From: Phytophthora quininea
Taxonomy: Eukaryota > Oomycota > Peronosporomycetes > Peronosporales > Peronosporaceae
Assembly (NCBI GenBank): GCA_011947345.1
Contig: JAAVTG010000226.1
Location: 1 to 24,449 of the forward strand
Direction: 5' to 3'
DNA length: 24,449 nucleotides
Numbering within the stretch: position 1 is the stretch's first letter; the number at the start of each line of letters is the position of its first letter. Of the stretch, positions 9,164-17,518 are shown one piece after another. The position numbers and the translations under genes were made by a program. The notes beneath the pieces are model-generated. The model had not been told where the DNA came from. It did no database searches and saw nothing but the letters and a program-made list of their open reading frames with translations.

Positions 9164-10522
9164 ATGGTGCAACACCAAGTCAAGACGTACTTCCCAACGG
9201 TGCCCAAGGTGGCGTTCGAGGGCAAGGCCGCCAAGAGCGCGCTGGCCTACCAGGAGTACAACCCGTCCGAGGCCGTGATGGGCAAGACCATGGAGCAGTG
9301 GTGCCGCTTCGCCGTGTGCTATTGGCACACCTTTGGCAACACCGGAGGCGACCCGTTCGGCGGCGAGACGTACACCAACCGCGCCTGGAACGCGCCGCTG
9401 AGCGACGCCAGCCTGAGCCCGCGGGAGCGGCTGCTGGAGGCCGCCAAGTGCAAGGCCGACGCCGCTTTCGAGATGTTCACCAAACTGGGCGTCAAGTTCT
9501 ACACGTTCCACGACGTGGACCTGGTGGCGGAGGGCGCTGACCTGGCCGAGTCGCAGGGCCTGCTGGACGACATCTCGGACTACCTGCTGGACAAGCAGAA
9601 CCAGACGGGCGTCAAGTGCCTCTGGGGCACCACCAACCTATTCGGCCACCGCCGCTTCATGAACGGCGCCAGCACCAACCCGGACCTGGACGTGTTCGCC
9701 CAGGCGGCCGTGCGCGTCAAGAAGGCCATGGAGATCACACTCAAGCTGGGCGGAGAGAACTTTGTCTTCTGGGGCGGCCGCGAGGGCTTCCAGAGCATCC
9801 TCAACACCGACATGAAGGCCGAGCTGGACCACATGGCCGCCTTCTTCAAGATGGTCGTCGCCTACAAGCGTGAGCTGGGCGCCACCTTCCAGTTCCTCGT
9901 CGAACCCAAGCCGCGCGAGCCCATGAAGCACCAGTACGATTACGACGCCGCCACGGTCATGGCCTTCCTGAGCAACTACGGCCTGCAGAATGACTTCAAG
10001 CTCAACATCGAGCCCAACCACACGACGCTCGCGGGCCACGACTACGAGCACGACATCTACTATGCTGCGGCCTACAAGATGCTGGGCTCCGTGGACTGTA
10101 ACACGGGCGACCCGCTCGTGGGCTGGGACACGGACCAGTTCCTCATGGACGACAAGAAGGCCACGGTCGTCATGAAGAAGATCATTGAGATCGGCGGCCT
10201 CGCCCCCGGCGGCCTCAACTTTGATGCCAAGGTGCGTCGCGAGTCCTCCGACCTGGAAGACCTCTTCATCGCGCACATCGGGTCCATGGACTGCTTCGCG
10301 CGCGGCCTGCGCTACGCGGCTAAGCTGATCGAGAAGAACGAGCTGGGCGAGCTGGTGGCGCAGCGCTACTCGTCGTGGAAGAGCAGTCTGGGCGAGCGCA
10401 TCGAGGAGGGCAAGGCCACGCTGGAGGAGGTGGCCGAGTACGCCAAGAAGGCCGGCGAGCCTGCGCACGCGTCCGGCAAGCAGGAGTACGCCGAGATGCT
10501 GCTCTTCCGCGGCGTGCAGTAA
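9164..10522 (+). CDS. xylA: Xylose isomerase (group II), intact copy
   Basis: The enzyme interconverts D-xylose and D-xylulose with two divalent metals, feeding the pentose phosphate pathway; no signal peptide is seen, so it is probably cytosolic. The 452-aa product is close to the usual group II length (about 440). Motifs in order: MGKTMEQW with YWHTF, catalytic His in FHDVDLV (about 116), VFWGGREG, metal-binding Glu in EPKPREP, NIEPNHTTLAGH with metal Glu/His, GWDTDQF, and NFDAKVRRES near the C-terminus. No intron is needed. It is head to head with the left copy and followed 480 bp downstream by the TAP peptidase on the same strand. Xylose isomerase is mainly bacterial, so gain by transfer in this lineage is plausible but not shown here. 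Confidence 0.95.
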   Translation: MVQHQVKTYFPTVPKVAFEGKAAKSALAYQEYNPSEAVMGKTMEQWCRFAVCYWHTFGNTGGDPFGGETYTNRAWNAPLSDASLSPRERLLEAAKCKADAAFEMFTKLGVKFYTFHDVDLVAEGADLAESQGLLDDISDYLLDKQNQTGVKCLWGTTNLFGHRRFMNGASTNPDLDVFAQAAVRVKKAMEITLKLGGENFVFWGGREGFQSILNTDMKAELDHMAAFFKMVVAYKRELGATFQFLVEPKPREPMKHQYDYDAATVMAFLSNYGLQNDFKLNIEPNHTTLAGHDYEHDIYYAAAYKMLGSVDCNTGDPLVGWDTDQFLMDDKKATVVMKKIIEIGGLAPGGLNFDAKVRRESSDLEDLFIAHIGSMDCFARGLRYAAKLIEKNELGELVAQRYSSWKSSLGERIEEGKATLEEVAEYAKKAGEPAHASGKQEYAEMLLFRGVQ

Positions 10523-10851
10523 GTCGTCGACCAAGACGTAGCAGTTCTGCGAGGACTCCACTCTGTTAGTGTTTCATCAACCGTAAGCAATTGAAGTTTT
10601 GACGAAAGTGTGTTTGACTCCTGCTTTAGTAGTGCTTAAATTGCGATGCCGTTCATGTACATGTAGTTAGCTGGTTGTTCAAAGTATCGACTGTTGTAGC
10701 ATCCACAGCATTGAGTGCAGCATCAGAGCTCGTGCTACATACGTGACTAATCGTGAGTCGATTCACGGTGTTCGAGCTTTGTGTTGACTCTGCGGCAGCC
10801 CATCGCACACGAAATCACCTGTACATCGCTTCACAGCGCCAGGATAGGATT

Positions 10852-10868
10852 GCTTTGGCGGCCAAAGC
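10852..10868. promoter_or_regulatory. 17-bp dyad upstream of right TAP gene
   Basis: GCTTTGGC-G-GCCAAAGC, perfect around its central base, about 100 bases upstream of the initiator-like element. Position and symmetry suggest a dimeric regulator site; no factor can be named. Confidence 0.4.
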
Positions 10869-10952
10869 TGTAATCCGCCCCGACCTGACGCCACCTAGTT
10901 TCCGTCGTCGCAGCGACGTTGTACGGTTGCCTTCGTCCGACACTCGCCTCTT

Positions 10953-10968
10953 GCTCATTCTCCAAGTT
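10953..10968 (+). promoter_or_regulatory. Oomycete initiator-type element, right TAP gene
   Basis: GCTCATTCTCCAAGTT matches the known oomycete core promoter GCTCATTYYNCAWTTT at all but one position, 36-51 bases before the ATG at 11004. This supports the chosen start and the oomycete origin. Confidence 0.65.
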
Positions 10969-11003
10969 GAGCCGTCGGCGACACTCCTGAACCCCAACCA
11001 AGC

Positions 11004-12797
11004 ATGCGGCTCCATCACGCGCTTCTGCTCGCGGCCACATCGCTCGCACACGTTTCGACCGCTGCCAACTCAACTTCGGACAGAAAACTGAGCGGCTGGT
11101 TCTCCTGCTCGCAGACGACCTTCTCGGATGCAGGCTTCACGGGCGCTCAGACTGCCGAGTGTGCAGTCTACAACGCCCCGCTGTGCTATGAAGGAATCTG
11201 CGAGACGCCCGAGACTGTCGACAACACCGTCGAGATCTTCGTCAAGCGCTTCCCGGCCACCGTCAACCCCGACACCGCCGCCAACGTGTGGGTCTTGCAA
11301 GGTGGGCCCGGTCTGTCGTCAACCCCAAGTAAGTGCCGCAGCTTCGACTCGGCTTGGGATTCGGCGTCGTAACGCTTTTTTGCCTTGTAGTGGAATGGCC
11401 GATGCTCGATCTGCAATGGAAGCTGAATGGGACCGTGAACGTCTACACGATGGACCACCGAGGTACGGGTCGAAGCACACTTCTGGACTGCAAGGCAGCT
11501 CAAGCACAAACCACCGGATCCCCGGAGGTGCATTGGTCGAGCCATCGGAAACGGCTGCGTGTGCCCAGGCACTTCAAAACAAGTACGGAGACCTCGCCTC
11601 CTTCTCCATCACTACCGCGGCCACCGACGTCGCGACTTTCATCTCCGAGTTCACGAATGAGGCCCAAACCGTCGTGTACGGCATCAGCTATGGCACGGCG
11701 TGGGTCGAGCGGCTCATGCACTTGAGCCCGCCGAAAGTGACCGGGTACGTCCTCGACAGCGTCTTGACGACGGCCGGGGTAGCCCCAACCTTCAACTTTT
11801 CATCTCGAGACTCCGATTTTGGCGAGGTGGGCGATGCATTCCTGGCTCGCTGCGCCGAGAACGACGAGTGCAATCGCCGCTTTCCCAACAACAGCCTTCC
11901 TGCTGCGATCCAGGGGCTGATCGACTCGTTCGACAACGAGCCGAATTCGACGTGCGCCCAGTTGTTTAACAACGTGAGGACCAACTTTGAAGGACAGACC
12001 GAGCCGGCGTCGTTCTCTCTTCGCTACACTCTGGGCACGATGCTGCTGTACGCCGACTACCGCACGTTGATCCCGCCGTTCATCTATCGACTTGAACGCT
12101 GTTCACAGATCGACGTCGACGTCTTAAAACCAGCATTGATGTGGTGGTACTACCCCAGCACCAGCCAAGATGCTGCGTATGCGTCGCAGTTGCTGTACAA
12201 CCTCCTCGAGTTCTCCGAGATGTGGGAGGCTCCTCAAATCTCCAAGGCCGCCATGGTCAAGCGCTTCACCGACAGCTTCTACTCCGACGGCCAGGAATAC
12301 TTGCACACCGAGAGGTACTGCGCCTTCTCAAGGAGAACTCGCCAACGTGCAACGCGTACGGCTTTGGTAACTACGACGCCCACGGCATCATCTACGAGCG
12401 AGACCAATACTGGAACAAGAGCGCCACCATCCCAAGTCAAGCGAGCGTGCTGCTGCTCAGCGGCAAGATGGACGCCCAGACTCCGGCCAAATACGCCGAG
12501 GCGCTGCTCGGCTCGCTCGTCGGTGACAAGAAGGAACTCATCACGTTCGAACACGCCACGCACGGCATCATCTCGTCGACGCCGATGAAGGACGACACGA
12601 ACAAGACCTGCGGGATGGAGCTGCTGGTATCGTACGTGAGCACCGGCGGCGACCTGGCCCGCCTCGACAAGTCCTGCGTGGACGACATGCCCGAGTTCAA
12701 CATGACCGTGCCGGAGTACACGATGTACCAGGTCTTCAACACGCCCGACGTGTACGACGGAGGCAACTTGGCGATCTCCAACTCGAGTTCGAGTTGA
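11004..12797 (+). CDS. Secreted TAP-like serine peptidase (S33, alpha/beta hydrolase), right copy, two frame breaks
   Basis: A signal peptide (MRLHHALLLAATSLAHVSTA) opens the protein. Exon 1 is 11004-11328, the intron 11329-11390 (62 bp, GTAAGT...TTGTAG, T-rich before the acceptor), exon 2 11391-12797. Motifs: LQGGPG oxyanion segment (about 99-104), DHRGTGRS, nucleophile Ser about 208 in GISYGT, Asp about 470 in LSGKMDAQTP, His about 500 in HATHG. The C-terminal TAP-like region follows, and several N-x-S/T sites suggest glycosylation outside the cell. Two single-base losses break the frame: at about 11519-11527 (between TTGSP and GGALVEP; also in the left copy) and at 12328-12330 (left copy intact there). 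Adding one base at each gives 577 aa. The likely role is release of short peptides or residues from protein N-termini for nutrition. Confidence 0.85.
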
Positions 12798-13060
12798 TAC
12801 CACTACGCCTGCCAGCAGGTGATCACCACTATCCAGTGCGTACTTTTCGGAAGCCAATACAAATTGGCTACTGTCATCGTTATCGAGTTATCGGAAGCCT
12901 TCTTGCTACCAGCTACTAGCTAGTACTATGAGACCAACAGCTATTCAATACACGGTAACAGCGCACTGCCGAAGCAATCGAGTTCATACACAGAGATGGT
13001 CTCGCTGATACAGAATTGAGGAGTAGCGATGATGTTTTCGGATTACTGAGCTAGTGCAGG
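12798..13060. other. Convergent 3' intergenic region spanning the outer repeat junction
   Basis: Contains the AGCCAAT hairpin at 12852-12869 and the end of the right arm at 13013. The last 47 bp belong to single-copy flank next to the trypsin-like gene. No gene seen. Confidence 0.5.
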
Positions 13061-14404
13061 CTACGGCAGGATCGGGTAGCTTTCACTATCGAGCTCACTC
13101 GACGCGTGTTTCTTCTTGAATGTGCCGGTCGAAGCAGGCGTGGAGGACTGCGTAACGTCGTCGATCGACTGCTGCTGTGTTGACTGGTGCACCGAGTAAG
13201 TGCCAGAGGCACTCTCAGACTCCGACGCAGACTCGGAGTCAGAACCAAAGTCCAAGTCCAAGCTAGCTGAGGCATCAGTTGACGTAGACTCGGAAGAAGA
13301 CAAAGACTCGCTAGAACTCGTCGCAGCCGAGTCAGACGCAGACATTGAGCCGATCACGATGGTAACGCTACTGGAGTCGTCATTAAGCGCAGATGACATG
13401 GAATCGGATCCAAGGTCGGACCCCAAGTCCAAGTTGAAGCTTCCAGACGCAGACTCAGAGCTCAAGTCGAGGTTAAAGCTTCCCAAGCTGGAGTCAGTCG
13501 CCGAGGACGCGTCCTGGCTAGAAGACTCTGTTGATCCCGACGTGGACGTGGGGAGATCAATTCCCTGCGACGACGTCGACGTCTCGTTTGCAAACTTGCT
13601 GCCGTCGCCTCCGCTCATAATGTCCTTAATGTAAGGCATCACGTACGGTAGCCGTGTGTACACACCGGGGCGAGCGCCACACTTGCGACCCCAACTAGCG
13701 ATACCCACCAGAGTTTTATTGGCGACAAGCGGGCCACCCGAATCGCCGTTGCACGAGTCCTTGCCATCGCCCTTGCCGGCGCACATCATGCCTTCCGTGA
13801 TGCGGTTGTTGTATCTCTTGTTGCACTCGCTGTTTGTGATGATCTGGACGTTCACTCCCATGAGTTCCTCGCTCTGGGAGCCTGTCTCCGTCAAGCCCCA
13901 GCCGACAATCGTGGCAATAGTGCCAACCTTATTCTGCGTTCCGTCTTCCGTGATCATCTTCACAGGTTTGACCTTGGACGGCCGCTTCAGCTTTAGCAGG
14001 CCAATGTCGTACAGGTGTTTCTTCTTGACGTAGCCAGGATGGCGGAAGCCTTCGACAACTTCGATCTGTTCTCCTCCAGTGCCCGTGCGCTCTTCTGACC
14101 CAAGCACAGCCAGAATGTCGAACTCGTCAGTCTTGATGCAGTGACCAGCAGTCAGCACCCACTGAGACGCAATCAGCGCGCCACCACAGAACTGCTCGTC
14201 GAGGATGTCAATGCGGAGGTTCACTGCGTATGGGTAGTTGTCGATGTCGACTTCCTTGCCACCGTAGATGCGGCTCTCCTCGTTCACCGTCAGCCCAGTG
14301 CTCTCTTTCTCCGACTCGGAAGAGCCAAGAGTCTCTGAGAAGGTGTAGCCATTCGCGAACCCCGCCACCGTCGTGGCGAACGTCAGTGCCAGTGCAAGCT
14401 TCAT
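13061..14404 (-). CDS. Secreted trypsin-like serine protease (S1A), intact triad, Ser/Asp-rich tail
   Basis: An unbroken 447-aa frame. Residues 1 to about 19 form a signal peptide (MKLALALTFATTVAGFANG). A short propeptide ends at Arg45, with IYGG as the mature N-terminus. The triad is His88 (TAGHC), Asp133 (YDIGLLKL) and Ser222 (GDSGGP); Asp216 gives trypsin-like Lys/Arg preference. Oomycete S1A proteins of this type act outside the cell. From about residue 265 a 180-residue tail is rich in Ser, Asp, Glu and Thr, with DLDFGSDSES-like runs; it is probably disordered and perhaps glycosylated. It converges on the right TAP gene. The paralogue at the left edge shares fold and tail style but has lost the nucleophile. 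Confidence 0.93.
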   Translation of the reverse strand: MKLALALTFATTVAGFANGYTFSETLGSSESEKESTGLTVNEESRIYGGKEVDIDNYPYAVNLRIDILDEQFCGGALIASQWVLTAGHCIKTDEFDILAVLGSEERTGTGGEQIEVVEGFRHPGYVKKKHLYDIGLLKLKRPSKVKPVKMITEDGTQNKVGTIATIVGWGLTETGSQSEELMGVNVQIITNSECNKRYNNRITEGMMCAGKGDGKDSCNGDSGGPLVANKTLVGIASWGRKCGARPGVYTRLPYVMPYIKDIMSGGDGSKFANETSTSSQGIDLPTSTSGSTESSSQDASSATDSSLGSFNLDLSSESASGSFNLDLGSDLGSDSMSSALNDDSSSVTIVIGSMSASDSAATSSSESLSSSESTSTDASASLDLDFGSDSESASESESASGTYSVHQSTQQQSIDDVTQSSTPASTGTFKKKHASSELDSESYPILP

Positions 14405-14739
14405 GTCCGACGTGTGTGAATCGTCTCAGTCCGTAGGAAAACTTGGAGTGGCCAAGCCGGAACACGAAGCCGGTCAGGTCAGGCTGTACGCTTCCCCATC
14501 GTAAACTGCGGCCGCCACCCCATCAAAAAGCGCTATCCCAGCCATCTGTATGTCCAGTTGCCAAATCGCTGATACGTTTCCGATGGGAATTCATGCATGC
14601 CTCCTAAACTGTAAGGAAATCACAGTCAACGCCGGTCAATGTTTCCTGGAAGACAGGTGCTTTCGGCCCTTGTATTGAAGTCACACGCAGGATCAGGCTA
14701 TCCAGAAGCGACGAAGTCGCTCAAGATCGAGAGCTAGGT
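14405..14739. other. Intergenic: trypsin-like promoter and nucleotidase 3' flank
   Basis: 335 bp between two minus-strand genes. No coding signal or recognisable core promoter was seen. Confidence 0.4.
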
Positions 14740-15974
14740 TTACATCTGAATTTGATGCAGCAATAGCTCGACGGGCAATAAGCTCGAGTCGTTCGTCAGC
14801 ACCACGTCGAAGTGTTGTAGATAGAGATCAATCTTCTCTTCGGACCCATCGTTGAGAAAGCCAACGCGGACAATTTCGTCCTCTTTGTAATCCAACCCGT
14901 TCGCCATGTTGGCGTCACCAAGGAATCCCCAGCAACAGAATATTGTGACGTCTCTCCAGTTTACATTGTTTCCAGAAATCGGTGTCAAGCAGTGCGCTCG
15001 CATTCTTATTCAGGCTGTGGATAACCTGGAAAAGCAACGATAGACAGTAAATCAATATAGGCAAGAAAACGGAACGGCTCCTTCGACGTACCGTGCCCTT
15101 AAAATCGACAACCTTGCCGCTCTCGTCGAACTGCATCATGTTGGAGACGACGTGGACATTCTTTGGTGGCGTCTTCATTGGCGTCTTGGCGTACTCCTTG
15201 TCCAGTATCGCGTGGATCACGTCGTAGAGCCCAGCGGAGAAAATGAGCGTCGGAACGTTTTCCCGTTCCAGCAGTCCGAAAATCTCCATGAATCCTTCCC
15301 GGAGCGCGATGTCGCTTTCGTTCACCGCCTTCTCAATGGACTGCTTCGTCACTCCGTGTTTGATCATGAGCTCGTGCGTGGTGTTCCACCTGGCATCGCA
15401 TCGTTAGCAGGCCCATAACTTTCACATATAAATATGTTGTTTTACCATTCAACCATGTAGGGAGTTTCTCCTCCTTGGTGAGTTTGGCTGTCTGCTCGAT
15501 GGGATAATAGTGGTTGAAAAGATCACTGGCCACTTTCTCAGCATCTGGGCCCAGTGCTTCACTCTTCATAATAACGACGTGGGTGCTGTCAGCGTGATCA
15601 TCTACAAGTAAAATAGTTACAACATAACATTCATAATACCTTCATAAAATACTTATTACCCGTGGGCTTGAAGGCCGTCGTGAGCGTGTAGTCAAAGTCG
15701 GCGATAACGATCAGTTTGTCAACACGGTCGGTCGAGAACTTTTTCCACTTGCGAGCAAACGCATCTGTTGAAATAGTTGAATAACATAAGACATAGGATT
15801 TATCTGGAAATACTAACTGCCGACGTACCTGGATCCCGAACGAACATCTTGGGCCTCCCTTCGGGCCGACGCACCTCTGCGCGCGTAACGTTGGGCAGAG
15901 AGGCAACTCGCGCCTGCAGCCGCCACCGCCGCTCCCGCAGAGCTCCACAGCAGCCGAGAGCCTCTCAGCAGCAT
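14740..15974 (-). CDS. UMPH-1 family pyrimidine 5'-nucleotidase (cytosolic 5'-nucleotidase III-like), multi-exon, frame breaks
   Basis: A HAD-superfamily phosphatase that dephosphorylates pyrimidine nucleoside monophosphates. Minus-strand exons are 15974-15829, 15764-15660, 15601-15446, 15389-15092 and 15025-14740; introns are 56-66 bp with GT-AG ends, the 15390-15445 intron having a CTAAC branch site. Motifs: DFDYTLT (nucleophile Asp), a YYPIE segment, WWNTTHEL, FSAGLYDVI, NVHVVSNMM, and the acidic motif reading as GD.LGDANMANGL. Single-base losses occur at 15460-15462 (before the third intron), 14927-14930 and 14918-14919, both latter within the GDS.GD motif. The start is uncertain. A leader (MLLRGSRLLWSSAGAA) at 15974 resembles the paralogue's but is out of frame with the core by one base. 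ATG 15847 (MFVRDPD) gives an in-frame 288-aa cytosolic form. Confidence 0.82.
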
Positions 15975-16077
15975 CTTCTAAAACTGTCCGATTTCTAATT
16001 GGCTGAAGGAGTCTTTGATGTGCAAGCGACAGATTTCAACAAGGACTGCGTCTATCACTTGCCATTTCGCTGTAGAG
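15975..16077. promoter_or_regulatory. Shared divergent promoter of the two nucleotidase genes
   Basis: 103 bp separate the two proposed ATGs. A CCAAT box lies at 15998-16002 (ATTGG on plus). TCACTTGCCATTTC at 16055-16068, ten bases before the ATG at 16078, fits the oomycete initiator plus CAWTTT flank with a few mismatches. Confidence 0.5.
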
Positions 16078-17252
16078 ATGTGGCGTACTTTGGTTTCTCG
16101 CTCTGCTTTGCTGCCTCTGATCTCAGCGGCAGGGGTTTCCCTCTCGCTGAGTGCCCACTGTTCGGGCGCTGAGGACGCGTCTCCTTCAATCCGAGATCTG
16201 TCCTACAGCGACGGACATCAACGTCGAGCTCCTCGCATGATCATCGGAGACCCCGGTTCGTTACGACTAGAAATATTGTGCTAGTATGCATCTAGCTGAC
16301 CATGTTTGTTGTTGCCACTCTTTTCTATTTGCTAGATGGATTCGCGAGGAAAATGAAAAAGTTTGCGCGAGACGGACCGAGCCAACTTTTGGTCATCGCA
16401 GACTTCGACCGCACGTTGACTCCTTACTACAAGCAACAAAGCGACCCGAAAGCCCCTTTAGAGCAAGAAAACAGCAGTCACGGACTGCTCATGACCAGCT
16501 CCGTGCTGCCCCACGAAGTTTCGGCAGCCCACCAACAACTTTTCGCCCAATACTACCCCATTGAGATCTCGCCCACACTCTCGGCCAAGGAGAAATCTCC
16601 GTTCATGGAGCAGTGGTGGAACAGTGTCCACGAGTTGCTGGTCGACAACAGACTCACCAAAGATCAGGTGAAGCAGGCGGTGATGACTGGGAGTATCGGA
16701 TACCGCCACGGATTCCACGCGGTTTTTAACTTGTTGCACGAGAAGCAAGTGCCTACGTTGGTTTTCTCTGCTGGAATTTACGACGTCATTCACGTCGCCT
16801 TGGAGAAAGAATTCGCAGCAGAACACAAGCGCAAGTTCCCGAAAATGGAGGAAATTGGGGACGATCAGGTGTTCACGCCCGACAACGTGCATGTCGTGTC
16901 CAACATGATGCATTTCAACGAGCAGGGCATCATCGAACGCTTCGACGGGAGGATCATCCATCCATTGACCAAGACGGCTCGCGCGTTGCTGGACTCTCCG
17001 TTCTGGGAGCAGTGCCAATTGGCCAAGCGACGCAATGTATTGCTCCTTGGCGACTCGAGAGGAGACGTCCGAATGGCGGATGGATTGGAGACGGATTCGA
17101 TCATCCGCGTTGGGTTCCTCAACGTTCACGTGGACGAAGCGCTGGACGAGTACCTCGATCTGTACGACGTCGTCATCACCAACGACGGATCGCTCGTGCC
17201 CGTGGAGATGCTTCTTGAGCAGATTACCGCAGTGTCGACGAAGAGCGATTGA
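16078..17252 (+). CDS. UMPH-1 family pyrimidine 5'-nucleotidase (cytosolic 5'-nucleotidase III-like), intact
   Basis: Exons 16078-16255 and 16336-17252, with an 80-bp intron (donor GTTCGT, acceptor TTGCTAG), give 364 aa with no break. The first 60 residues are a leader with a hydrophobic, Ser/Ala-rich stretch (LLPLISAAGVSLSLS) that could target the protein to an organelle or the secretory route. The HAD core follows: DFDRTLT with the nucleophile and acid Asp, QYYPIE, EQWWNSVHELL, FSAGIYDVI, NVHVVSNMMHF, then GDSRGDVRMADGL with the metal-binding acids, ending VITNDGSLVPVEMLL. The enzyme would convert UMP/CMP to nucleosides in pyrimidine salvage or turnover. The nearby minus-strand paralogue shares the intron position right after the DPD codon, pointing to duplication of one ancestor. 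Start 16078 is preferred over an in-frame ATG at 16018 because it follows the initiator-like element. Confidence 0.92.
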
Positions 17253-17518
17253 TACAGCAGTATAAATAGGGGGAAACCAGTGCGCCAACGATTTGCTCTA
17301 CTATCCATGGCTGGTGGTTGCATGCTTGTGTGCATCTTATCTTTAGCTGGCTCGAGTGCGATCGAGCTTCTTGTCGCGTGGTGATTCCTGTTTAGCTCCT
17401 GCGGTGCGGCGCATTGTGCAGACTCGTGCTTGGCGGTGCCGGCAGATGATCACAGGGTAGGACAATTTCACCGAAAGCTCACCAGATTACGACGGATAGC
17501 GCGGAGGACTCGGCGGGT
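17253..17518. other. Upstream region of the SNF1-like kinase
   Basis: 266 bp between two plus-strand genes, holding the nucleotidase 3' flank (a TATAAATA word at 17260-17268) and the kinase 5' flank. No clear initiator. Confidence 0.35.

Larger units (their letters stand above)
10523..11003. other. Intergenic region: isomerase 3' end and TAP promoter, right arm
   Basis: No gene in this 481-bp stretch. Besides the dyad and initiator listed separately it has CGTGA/TCACG around GTCGAT near 10751-10767, with TGACTAA just before it. The match to bZIP sites is loose. Confidence 0.5.
8655..13013. repeat. Right arm of the 4.36-kb inverted repeat
   Basis: Reverse-complement partner of 3650-8005. This arm has the intact isomerase reading frame. 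In the TAP gene it lacks one C at about 12328-12330 that the left arm keeps, and it shares the break at about 11519-11527. Arms of nearly equal length and identity imply a recent duplication, gene conversion, or two haplotypes joined in assembly. Confidence 0.95.

Noticed and set aside
9638..10561. A 307-codon open frame antisense to the right xylose isomerase, with a mirror in the left arm
   Set aside because: It lies fully opposite a conserved gene, has Val/Leu/His/Glu-biased composition typical of the complement of GC-rich coding sequence, and shows no motif.
11128..11390. Upstream part of the long open frame 11128-12588 as the true TAP start
   Set aside because: It runs through the intron in the wrong frame; only its part after about 11525 matches the peptidase. 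The real start is the signal peptide at 11004.
13200..13634. An acidic plus-strand frame rich in Asp/Ser/Glu/Lys opposite the trypsin tail
   Set aside because: Antisense of the Ser/Asp-rich repeat tail; composition follows from the codon repeats.
16458..17288. A 276-codon minus-strand frame opposite the intact nucleotidase
   Set aside because: Fully antisense to a conserved HAD gene, no motif.
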